Of a DNA stretch of 64,000 bases, positions 1 through 12,800 are shown piece after piece (position 1 is the first letter of the stretch; each line of letters opens with the position of its first letter). The DNA lies in NCBI GenBank assembly GCA_963922205.1, contig CAWUHX010000301.1:62001-126000 (forward strand), in the 5' to 3' direction. The notes below the pieces were generated by a model. That model was not told the origin of the DNA and made no database searches. It saw only the letters and a program-made list of their open reading frames with translations. The stretch is from Romanomermis culicivorax. Taxonomy: Eukaryota; Nematoda; Enoplea; Mermithida; Mermithidae. The position numbers and the translations under genes were made by a program.

Positions 1-821
1 TCAAGTTGTATGAATCTATATTTTTTCTGTGTTATATTCATTAATTAAATTATTGATGTTTCAGATACAATGAGGGCATGTAAACTTTAATTCAAAGAAA
101 ACGTGACTTCAGCGATTCCTAAAAGTTTTACTGTCAAACTAAACACTGAGTATTTTGTTGTCGGTTAACTAACCGAGTGCTTAATGTAAGAAGGGCTAAT
201 TTAATAAGAATCAGATGAGAGTCTTATCCCTTATAAAAGTAGTAACATCAAGCATGACTTCATGAGTTGACGGTACATTAACAGCAGGTTATCAGAACTG
301 GCAAACTCACACATTTGTTTGACATCAACAAAGCAGCATTTGTGAACCATGCTATCTGTGCTAATGAAATATTTTTTGATTAGCACGAATGCTAATGGAA
401 CTCGTGCTATAAATCCCTGATTCAAGAACTCGTTGTTACCTACCAGTGATTTCAAATAACTAACTATGATCCAAAAACCAAATTGATGTATAAAGTCAAA
501 TCCCAAACGTCTCTGAACAATTGCTTCCGGCAGAAAGTAAAATTAAATCATCCGATTCAATAACAAATAAAGTCATAGGTTGTAACATTTCGTTTTTGGC
601 GAACAAAATTTTGTTAAATTTAATGCAAACTGAAATGGATAAAAATCCGGTTATGACCGGATCTTGATCTATGACAACATCGGATCCGGATCCAAAAGAA
701 TTTGGTTCATCGGACCCGTATCTAAAAACTTAGGCGGATCCGGGTACCCGTCCCATCCCTAATAATTAGATAATAAAACGATATCAAGTTGCCCCGTCAA
801 TCCATTTCCAATTTACTTCAG
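1..821. other. Left-edge non-coding sequence, probably an ELP2 intron
   Basis: No convincing coding sequence is visible. The next ELP2 exon begins at 822 in mid-protein, so this is most simply intron sequence, with the 5' exons lying to the left of the window. At about 640-740 there is a cluster of GGATCCGG/GATCCGGG motifs like those that make up the termini of the large element at 26.6-52.8 kb. This suggests a fragment of a related element. Confidence 0.5.
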
Positions 822-3800
822 GCAACAGGAAATATATTGTATCGTGCGGCGGCAATAAAGCCGTTCTTTGGCATGTTGACTTCGACCTGACTCCGATCGC
901 TGAAATGACACATACTTTATCATGTACGCACGCTTGCGGTCTATCAAACAATGATAATCACGTTATTGTCGTGACTTGTGGAGCGGACTCGACGTTCAAG
1001 ATTTTTTACTTCGATGAAAACCTAGGTATTTATTGTTTTCTATTGATATATTTTGAGACAGTAGAGCGCGAACATTAGAGCGCAGGACATTAGGACGCAA
1101 GGGACAATATAGCGCGAATATTAGAGCGCAAGGACTTCATAGTGCACTTGAAAATTGGTTTTTTCGAACTGACGTTCCCTGGTCTTAAACGTGAATTTTC
1201 AATTATTTTTCAACATAATAAAGAATATTCAACAAGCAGCTTTAGTTCAAAAGCTGCCAAAGTTTTCTTGTAAACTGCGCGTATGATTCTGATTGTGAGT
1301 TCGAAATCCATGAGGAATTTGAAAATAACAAAAATGAAACAATTTGATTCATAGGTTCAAAGCTTAAATAGTTGCAATTTGTTTGTGTCTCTTCGCAACT
1401 TATGTGTGGAGAATGTGCATACCCTACCTTTGTATCAATTTTGCGAACAATCATTGATTCCGCCGTTTATCTACTCCCAAAGTGCTTTAAAAAACGGAGA
1501 CAAAAAGAATTCCTACGGTCGGTCCATCATATCTGAACATTGAAATTTAATTTAAAAGATATTAGTGTGCCACAGTTCTTGAAAGTAAGCTCATGCACGA
1601 CTGAATAAAGATGTAGGAAGAAAGAATACGAGTAATGAAAGAGTGAACGAACTGTGAGATATAAAAAGAGTAATAGAGAAAAACGGAAGAAAATGAGAAC
1701 AAAGAGAAAAAAGACGAAAATGACGAAATAAGAGGAAAGGGAAAAATAAACAGAACAAAGGGAGAAAAAACTTTGTGATAGAAAAATGTATTGACATGAA
1801 CTGCTCCAGAGTCTCGAAAACTTGTGAAGAATCAGGTTTTTTGAGCTGAAATATTGTTTTTTTTTCAAATTAATTTATTCTCGGTTTCCTATTTAGCCCT
1901 GATATAATGTTTTTGAGCTCTAATGTCTCGGTACCATTTTGTTGAGATTCTTAAGCTTCTGTAAAATTTTGCTGAAATGATTCAAATCCTACTAGGTTGC
2001 GCTGGAAATGATTTTTTTTATTTTCATACGTTTTTGTGTGGTTTTTGGTGTTGTTTTCTGCAATCAAATATACATTCTTCAGCTCGTAAATTTTCAATTT
2101 AATCCTGTTGAAAAAGACTGATAAGTAATTGTATATATCATGGGAAATTGGATCCTTAGGCCATATGTTGAAAACATACATGTAATTGGGGGGGGGGGTG
2201 CCATAGGAAATCTCCCCAGATATCATCGACCATATGGCTAGACATTGGGTGATGTCCCAAAATATTTGATAATCCTATGGCTAGCCGTATCGTGGTCATA
2301 GGTGCCACACTTTTGGTCGGAAAATACTGAAAATGCCAAATTTTAAACAAAAATGATTAAAAATGATGATTTTCTCGGCACTTTGCGCCATGAATACATT
2401 TTTTACGGCTTTTTATACGAATATTACTATTTTCAACTGTTTTTTGTGAAATAATCAAGTTTTTTCTTCAGGAAGCCCTCCCTAAAGTTTCAGGGAATGG
2501 GTGACGCCCGGCCCCAGAGTCGCTCGACCCAACCCAGGCCTCAGGGCTCCGTTACCTGCGTAGTTGAAAGATTGTAGCTTTTAGGTTAAATGCTACTAGA
2601 GACCAAGCTATGTTTTGCTATATGGTGGCTGCATCTTTAGTCTGTTTTTCTAAAAATGAAAGTGAAAGCGTGTAGCATTTCATATTTTTACGATTTTCTG
2701 TCGAACTGTATTTGTTACAATTGATTGAAAGTTTGTGAGCATGCTCTATTCACATTTAACAATTTTTGAAGTGAAAAATTTTATAATTCAAGTTTCATGT
2801 AAACGATTTTGACGAAAACATCGCTTTCAACTTACAAGCATTTTATTATAAACATACCATGGACTCTTAGCATACCATTTAGCTGTTGCTGCGGCAGAGA
2901 CAAACATTTTCTGGGGTAGAGCACAAGCTAGGTTAACATACTGCCTCTTTTGACAACAGTCTTGATTCATCATAGTGATAATCGCCGATATCATAGGTCC
3001 TCAAGGTCAAATTTCCCAGGTTGGAGGTAAAGTTGAAAATTTTTCGGGGCAGTGTAACTAAATGTCCACTATATACTTCATGTTGTCACAAAAATAGACA
3101 ATCAGTGATCAATTTTTTGGAGTTTATGTAGGGGTAATACTCCCCTCATACCCCTACCTATGGGGCGGTCTGGCTGATATTTAGTGTTGACAATTGTAAT
3201 GACTTATTTTTGACTTCATATTTATAACGTAGTTACGTAATGTGTCATTTTCAACTGCAGGCTTGATAACTCAGTCGCAAAATTTTGATTATGGAAGTGG
3301 GTTCGCATTGTGTTCAGATATTTGCCGTACCGAGAAAGGTAAATGCAATATTGAATTTCGCTATACCGCATTACGGGGTCATTTGCCCCAAGGTATTAGA
3401 ACTTTTACACAATGGCGATAGAAAAATTTTCCCAACATTAGTGTATATAATATCTTTTGTTGATGAAATAACTTCAGTCCTGGAAACACTTATTATGTGG
3501 AAAATAAAGAGACAGTACGTCAAATAAGAGTCCACGCCTTGGTTAAGTGACTGCTTTTCCATCGATAGCAAATGTTTTCCATTTTGGTTGTAAACCTTTC
3601 TTTTAGAAAACTAACTTATACCACAGTACTACCCTATCTTTAGGGTGTAGCTGTTTGCATGTATGCTTTACTAACTGGGTGATATTTGATACCTGAGGAC
3701 AGTGTTTTTTCTGCAGACTTTTTAGGCTCCGTACATAATTTTTTTTGATCATTTTTGCACTGGCGCAGAATTTTTTGAGTTATGTGTTTGATCCATACAT

Positions 3801-6800
3801 GTAATGGGGTCCCGAGGTCTAGGGGGGTCGGACGACTTTTTTCAGGCCGGGGGTCAGTAATTCCCTAAATTTTGGAGGGAGGGGTCTCTCAAGGAAAAAA
3901 ATCGATTTTTCCACGAAAAAAGTCTGAAAAATAGTTCAAAAAATAGTAATTTTTGTCTAAAAAGACCGAAAAAATGTGTTCATGGCCCGAAGCGCCCAGA
4001 AAATCATTTTTGACCATTTTTTGTTCGAAAGTTGACATTTTTCATCAAAAAATTAACATTTTTCCCACCAAAAGAATGGGGGTTCCTACGGCTACCATAT
4101 GGCTAACCATAAGATTGGAAAATCCTGGAGGGGCGGTCGCCCAATGGCTAGCCATATGGTCGGCGATTTCTGGGGGTCCCATAGCAGTCCCCCCCCCCCC
4201 AATTACATGTATGGTTTGATCACACATACTCTTCTATAATGTGCTGAACTTTTGCCATTGCTGAACTTTTAAAATCAATTATTTTTCTTTTAAATTCTTT
4301 TAAATACGTTGATATGCCTAGTCAAAAATTTATAAATTCTTTCAAATTTAACTACACATTTAATTTGCCTTTTTTCATATATTCACTACTATTGTGTTGG
4401 AACTGGCACTGTTTTTTCCCCCAAAGCGTGCTTCTTGAGGAGAAAAATTGGGAAAAGGGGAAAAATTTTGGGCTCTACTTATTTGGGGAAAGAAATAATG
4501 GAGATTGGAATGCAGAAAAGATGCATTTTTCTGCATTTCAGAAGGTCATAATCTCACAATTTTCCCGCGCTTCGCACCAGTTATAACCTTAATAATCATG
4601 ATTATGTACCTGGCTCAGGCACGGCTTTTAGCATGTTTACCTTCACTTACCACGTAATCTATAATAGTTTTCATCATCTTAAACGTATTATTTCATGTTT
4701 TAATTGGTAATCTTCAATATTTTATATTGATATTTAATGAAGATTCACATTCTTCCTTGACACTTTTTTTTGAGAAAGATCAATACGTCAAGTCTCCAAA
4801 CTTCTTGAAGTGATTATTCCTTTCTTAACGTAAAATCAACTCAAAAGCTTCATGGAAGTATTTTTCGAAAATTTCTACTCTTATTACTCAGATGTTTTCG
4901 GCTAAGTTCATGAGAGTTTACGAACAAATTAATGGTTTTAAAATTTTTAAAATAATGAAATTCTAGAAATTACGACTTTTGAACATGAAATTCGAATCTA
5001 ATTCTTGAAGCAAATGTTCGGAAAATTGATTTTCCAGCGTCACAGGATAGCAATACCTAAAAAAATTTTTAGCGCTTCACGCCGGAAAGATTAATATCTT
5101 TTCTTGGCTGGTCACTTGTCATCATAGAGGACTTGACTTGACCGTCGATTTCTCATGTAATTCAAAGTCTTTAAGCTCTTGGATAGTTTGCTGGAAACTT
5201 TGTTCCACAATGCTTGTAGATTAGACTCCGATCGAACTCGAAAATTTAATTTCCCCCCCTCAATTTTAATGAATTAACGGCTCCAAAAACACCAGAAGGT
5301 TTGAAAAAGCTCAAAAACCCATAAATAAAGCGTTCATGAGCATTAAAAACAACTTCGGAAAAATGAGGAAAAAATTTTTGACCCCTTCCCCCATTTGGGT
5401 AAAACGCCCAGGAGAAAACCGCAGCGCAGAAACTTTTTTTGACTTTTCTACACTGTGCAGAAAGCCGGGTGCAGAAAAAAACACTGCCTGAGGCGATATT
5501 TCTTGATTCTGCAATGCATTGCTGTTTTAAGGGCTGATTTTTGTTGGGTTGTGTATTTCGCGGTCAAATCTTGGCTGACGTTGGCAGTGTGCAGATAATT
5601 TCATTCAGCTAGGTAGTATTGTCAATAAACTGGAAAACGGAAAATTCAGCTAGAAATCCGACAAAAAAAAATCCAAAATCCGAACAATATAAAATATTAT
5701 TACCTAATTAATGCTAAAACTGGCATCAAGCTCAAGTATAAACTTGTCTACCAGCAAGGAATACTCACGTTACCGCGCACTGACTCCGGTCGGAATTGTG
5801 CATAATGTTTCAAATTCACACTTCAGAAGCACAAACTCATCACTGAATTAAAATATTTACAGTCTGTTTTTTTAGAAAATGCTTATAAGCTGAAAAATCA
5901 AAAAATTAGCGCTGTTATAGAAATCGTTTACGCTATGCGTAACTATAAAATTTGCAACTCAAAAAAATGGTTGGTTGAGTATGAGAACACAGTTTTATTA
6001 TGTGGCATAATAATTTATCAGAAAATCTCAAAGGCGTGAAATACTGCTTAATTTCAGTTTATGATTTAGTGGCATTTTAAAAGACACATACTACAATATC
6101 CCTCATTCGGTTAAGTACCGAAGATGGACTATCACTCAAAAAGTTGAGCAGAATGGCTAGTGAAAATAATTTTTTACAACGTTCAATCCAATGGTTTATT
6201 GTGAATTTTTTGACTTCAAATGCTTCCTAGCATAGTTTTTTTTAGCATTTTACAAGCCATGGCTTGTTGGACTGACAAAATGGCTTGTAGAATTTTAGTC
6301 CAACAAGCCAAAATGGCTTGTCAGAATTTTTTGAGTCATGTATTTGATCATATCGGATACAGGAAAGATGCATTTTGGTGCATTTTAGAAGGTCATAATC
6401 TCAAAATTTTCCGGCGCTTCGCGCCGGTTATAACTTAAATAAGCATTATTATTTATTTCCTGCTCAGGCGCTGCTTCTAACATGTCTACCTTCACTTATC
6501 ATTTAATCTTTAATAGTTTTAATCATCTTAAACGTATTATCTCATGTTTTAATTGGTAATCTTCAATATTTCATTTTGATATTTAATAAGGATTCACATT
6601 TTTCCCTTGACACATTTTTTGAGAAAGATCAATACGTCAAGTCTGTAAACTTTTTGAAGCGAGTATTCCTTTCTTAACGTAAAATCAATCCAAAAGCTTC
6701 CTGGAAGTAGTTTTCGGAAATTTCTACTCTTCTTACTCATATCTTTTCGGCCAAGTTCATGAGAGTTTGTGAATAAATTAATGGTTTTAAAATTTTTCAA

Positions 6801-9800
6801 ACATAAAATTCTAGAAATTACGACCTTTGAACAGGAAATTCGAATCTAATTCTTCAAATAAATGTTTGGAAAAATGATTTTCCAGCATCGCAGAATGTCA
6901 ATACCCAAAAAAATTTTGCGGCGTTTCAGGCAGGAAAGATTAATAGCTTTTTTGGGCTCTCACTTGTCATCCTAGAGGACTTAACCGTCGATTTTTCATG
7001 TAATTCAAAGTCATTATGTTCTTGGATAGTTTGCTGGAAAATTTGTTCCACAATGCTTGTAGATTAGACTTCGATCAAACTCAAAAATTTCCTGAATTTT
7101 AATGAATTAACCATTGAATAAATGTTGAATGACATCTCTTTTTTGATCGACTGCCGTGATGCTCAATATATACGTTCCTTTAAAAAATAACCTAGCATTA
7201 AAATTTATTCACGTATATTGATATTATAAAATTGGCTTGTAAAAATTTGGAATGGCTTGTAAAATTTTAGGTCAACAAGCCACTTGGCTTGTGACTCGTA
7301 GGTCAAAAAAAACCCTGCTTCCTAGAGTCACTCCTTTTCTTTTCTTTCATTCAGTTCTCACCGAGAACGTAGCTTCAGATAGTTCAACTAGACTTGATGA
7401 TGCTTCAGGAGGACTCATAAATGACCTTGTCTAATTTATCCCCGTAAGGCTGAAATAGCTGTTTTTCAATATTTGGTTCTACAGAAAAACCAAATTATGC
7501 GCAAATTTTTGTTTCTCGAGTGAAATATTGTTGGTTCTGCTCTCATAATTATATGTATGTTGATGGTTGTTTGATGACACTATTTTGAGGTGGGATTTTG
7601 ATCGCAGTTGGTACAGATTCAAACAGAATTGACGTTTACTATCAGTCTCACACTGATAAAGTAAGAGAATTACGAATTTCTCAATTCGTATAAATGTTTA
7701 TATACATCATTTATTTTCTAGGCTTTCGACCTTGCTGTTACTCTCCTTGGTCACGAAGACTGGATTAGAGACGTTAATTTTTCTCATGAAGGTCTTGATA
7801 ATTTCTCTAAATTTTCGTATTTCCACATTCATAACTATTTTCTTTCGTTATAGTGTTTGTTGATTCGATGTTGCTCGCCAGCTGTTCTCAAGATAAATAT
7901 AGCCGTGTTTGGTCTTTCACAAAAAGCTTACATCAAAGCAGTGAAATTTCGGCAAAAGATGAAATCAAACTGCGGAAACATCAATTTTTTCTGGGCGGTA
8001 AAAGCTTGTTTTTTCTTTTAAACGTTAACAGATCAGAATTAACACATTGTCCCAATACTTACAAACTCAAAAATTATACATGGCACGGTTTAAAGTTAGA
8101 AATTTCGAAATAAATACTTTTATGCTCATTTTTGAATGACTCATTTACCCCAGAGTTTTTGACTCATCATCCACGTATTTATGAAAAGAAATGACATTTC
8201 TGAAACTCGAACTGAGTCGAGAAACTTGATGAAAGAAAAGAATTTAAGAATAAATAGAATGTCTACCTTGCGCTCAGCTGAGCTCTTATCTATTTCAGAT
8301 GATCATTATTGCGAGGTAACACTGGAAACTGTTTTGGCGGGTCATGATTCATGGGTCTATAGCGTTCGATGGTTCCCAGGTATCAACCCTTTAAAAATTT
8401 AACAGAGCAGAATCCGGTTTCATCAAAGAGACTAGCATATAGCTGAGCTGCAGCTTGACTCATACTCGCAACATCAAGAAAGTTAAACTGAAGCTCAGCT
8501 GTTGCTTAAGTCTGCTTGGTTAAACTGGCCCCAAAAATTCATCTTTCCTTTCGTACTTGTTCTAGGCAATCCAAGGCAGCTACTCACTTCTTCACTTGAT
8601 AAATCAATTTTCATTTGGGAATTCGATACGTCTTCGGGTCTCTGGATTGTTAAAGTATAACTTAAGGCGCTAGAAATTCGTCCGAATTATTTTAAACAAT
8701 AATGTTTAATCGTATTTTCAGACTCAGCTGGGCGAAGTTGGTGGACCAGTGGCGGGTTTCTACGGTGCCGTTTTCAGTCCCGACGGTAAAACTATTATTG
8801 CCCACAGTTTTACCGGTGGATTATATTGCTGGAGACGTTTTGATGATGTAAGAAAAAGTTAGATTTTGAAAGAAAATTTCTCCGACTTTCTTCATGAAGA
8901 GTCTTGGTAATGTGATGTGTTTGAATGAATGTTTTTTTATTCACTAAGACTTTCTGAAGTAGACACAATTAGTACTGGGCAAAGTTACCGTTAAGTACTT
9001 TCTATTCTAGTAGTGATGTTTCAGTGTCGACCTTTTTGTCGGCGCCTTATACGTACAACATGTCGATTGATGAACATACAGATTGAGGTGAAAAATAGTT
9101 AGAAAAAATATCCCACGCAATATGACAACTGCAGTTCTTAATCAAACAAAATCTGCAATAAATGATCGTCGTGTAAAGTGATAGAAATTCAAGCGACCTA
9201 AATCCATTCGATCATTGCTGAAGCGTTAGTCATAAGGACGTAAAAGCTTTCTTAAGCCACCACTAGAATAATGCGCGCAAAATTAATGTGTTTTTTGAAA
9301 AATGCGGGAGTTGAAGACTGAATTATCACTACATTGAGAGAAATAAAAACATATCATGAGAGATAGATATTGTTGAAATCTCTTTCTTGTAGTTCCCTTA
9401 TTTTTCTAGAATGACTGGAGAATTAGCGTCGTTCCTACTGGTCACTCGAATTCTGTGGAAGATATTGACTGGGAACCTGAAGGCCAATATTTACTGTCTT
9501 GCAGCTCAGATCAAACGACGAGACTCTTCTCCAAATGGAGGAAAGAGGGATGTAACGTACGTTAGTTAAATCCTATCTGGTTTCAATCATGTACGTTACG
9601 TCTTGCAGATTCATTTTAGGATTCGTATGTCGAAATATCGCGACCTCAAGTTCATGGACATGATATGCAGTGTTTAGCTGTTGTGAATAGGTAACCTTGA
9701 CAAAACTGCACTTTCTTAGTATATGTACGTCAAAAGAGTTTCTTGTGGTTCACACCATCTTGATGTTCTCCAAGCCAGACGTGCCAGCCCACTTCATTCT

Positions 9801-12800
9801 TTTAATTTGTAGCGCATAATGTTAATCTTTCTTCAGATTTTGCTTTGTTTCTGGGTCAGAGGAGAAAATATTGCGAGCCTTTGTTGCTCCAACAAATTTT
9901 GTGGAGAATTTATGCAAATTTTCAGCGTTAAACTCGAAACTAATCGATGAGGTGATTCTGTCTTGTGCTGATTGTTGAGTCGTTTGTCACCTTCCTTACT
10001 GTGTTGTAGTTCATATCGGAGTATGGTAAAATTGAAGGAGCAAGTCTTCCCGCTCTAGGTCTATCGAATAAAGCAGTTTATGCCCATGATTTAGAATCAA
10101 CTCAATCTGAGAAAAAAGAAGACGCTTCAAATGAACGTTACCCTTTGTTCTATTACGACAGAGTCAAATTGTCGGGTTAGTGTTGAACTTTTTCTTTGAA
10201 GATTTATAAAAATAATTTTCAGTCATATGTATGCGCCGATTTTATTTGCGTCCTGCATAGTTTTTTTGTACTTTACAGACTTTTGGCTTGAGTACAAACA
10301 AAAATTTGGGCCTTGTTTGTACCTGTAAAAACAATTTTGTGGTATGAAAATTCAATTTGATATATCAATCACAGTGTAACCAATGAAGTACAAACAAATT
10401 TTAGACCGTCGTTTGTACCAGTACAAACGGGTCGAGTACAAAAAAAACGGTGGCGTCCTGGCCAGTTGGGTCGATTTTCTAATGCGCCATTGTTTTATGC
10501 ACAATATGCATTTGCGATATGTGTATAATGCGCCAACTGCATATGCGCTTTTTGAGAATGTATTGTCTCTGTGTTTACCTTCCATAAAAACAATGATGCA
10601 TCTGTAAATACGTAAAAAGGTGACAATAGACAGAAATTTACAGAAATACAAAATTTCTCTGCAGAGTCTCCGTGTCCTCACACTTATGCTTTGTTCACCA
10701 TGTTTAATCGTCCTGCGCCTTTGTAACTCAAATACCTCCAGAAACAGGGCTTTAAACATTTTTCTTAATTTTACTTGAGTTAACGGGTCAAAATGACAAA
10801 ATCTGAAAATTTATGCAATGATGAAAAGAAATATTTTTACGGGAGCTGCCGTTCTTTACACAGTTCCATTTCCTCCTTTCTCCAAATACGGCAACTGATT
10901 GATAAATGAAGCCATCAAAGCCGCAAGCAGGTTTAGCTTTTTGCACACCGAAAATTCCATGAAAAATATAACAAGATGTAGATAATCACCCATTTATTCC
11001 AATAATGCAGAATGTTTTTAAAATCCGAAAAATTTGCAGATTGATGAGAATTTACAACTCTGTGGCTTTGTGACTAGTGTCTGTATGGCTGTCACATAGG
11101 TTACAATATTGTATGTTTTTGTCCAGACTGGGTGATCTTCATAACTGTATTATGTGTATGTTATCCCATTTCGTGGGCTGTTTTAGCCCAACGAGAATCA
11201 TGGCGCAAATGAACAATGCGCGTTCAGTAATGGCGCATATGAAAAATGACCCATTTGCAAATGGCGCATCTAACAGGGTCGGTGCCAGATCCGCTACCCA
11301 GTGCACAACCGTTACCTAGTGCACATCCGCTTCCGTAGTCAGTTCCGCTACCTAGTGCACATCCGCTACTTTCTGACTGGCATACATGCACGTGGGGGGG
11401 GGGGGTTTGGGGGGTTTTGACCCCCAGCAGATTCTTGCTGACCCCCAGCAGATTTGACGCCCCCAGCAATAATTGAGAAATTGATGAAGAAGAATGAGCA
11501 AGAGAGAAGAGAAAGTCGTCATAAAAATGGAAATGATGCTGTAGTTTAATAATTTTTCTAAACAAGGCATACTTGATCCCAAAGGAGTAACATTATAACT
11601 TTAAAATGTGCATTCTAAGATAATTATTCTACATATCTGACTAATATAGTTGTAAGAATATGCTGTTCGGACGTTAGAATACCTTTCTTTTCGTTATCAT
11701 GAACGAAAAAAAATTTGTGTTCCACCCCCTGTTCTGGCTGACCCCCAGCAGAATTTCTATGCTGTGCATGTATGCTGACTGGGATATATAATTTGGCGGA
11801 ATAGGCAAAAGCGCTAATGAAAAAGGCGCAGTTAGCTGCACCCCATAAAAATAGATCATTCAACATAAATTGTTTTTTTCTAGAAAGAAAAACTCTTTCT
11901 AGAAGACATTGAATGTCAAATTCCCAGTGGATCTTATTCTCTACATTCACGATTTTAATTTCTTATAGAACCGCCTTCAGAAGATTTCTTAGTTCAAAAT
12001 ACACTTTGGCCCGAAATTCATAAGCTGTATGCTGAAAATTTGAAGAAAGTTACATAATATGAATTATACTATTCATTTTTAGCTACGGACATGGTTACGA
12101 AGTATTCAGCGTCGCGTCCAATCATAAAGGAACATTGATTGCTTCGGCTTGTAAGGTGTGTTTAAACTTTAATTTTATCGTGTGCTTCTATCGACTTGAA
12201 TTGTCATTAAAATCGAACGGGTGCTTAAAGTAACTCTATTAAATTCATAAATTTATGACCAATAAGTTAAAAGAATTCTCGTTTTTCTTTTTTCTATCTT
12301 GTAAAATATTCGTAAATAAGGTCTTTCCCATATCACATTACATATCGAAAAATTGCTGAATTATTCGAAGTCATTAATGCTATCAAAATTTGGCACGATG
12401 ATTTAGTCCTCCAGTTTTTTCTCATCGAATCTTGCGTAAGACGTACAATATTGCGAATTACAAAGCATACATGTTATTCTAAATAACAATTGAAAATTAT
12501 GTGTAAAATGTCACCAAAATTTTTTACGGCGAGTATACTATAAATTCAAGTTTCATCGGCAGCGGGAAGATTGTTCAAAAACTTGACTATCTTGGAGTAA
12601 TGTTTAGCAATCAAAAACGTTCTTAAGGCAAGCAAAACCGAATACGCTAAGGTGATATTGTGGTCGACGCAAGATTGGCAACAAAAAGCTCAACTTGATG
12701 GACATGCTCTCACGGTAACGCAAATAATGTTTTCGCCCGACGACCGATACCTCCTCTCGGTGTCCAGAGATAGGACTTGGATCCTTTATGTTGGTTCCAA

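Noticed and set aside
4180-4200. Poly-G/poly-C runs as G-quadruplex regulatory sites
   Set aside because: Each run (2190, 4190, 11396, 20286, 20350) is part of a MITE terminus shared by its family, so it needs no separate explanation.
8181-8402. Longer ELP2 exon starting at 8181
   Set aside because: The frame is open from 8181, but using the acceptor before 8299 joins the previous exon in phase and matches the spacing expected in the protein; the extra residues look unlike ELP2.
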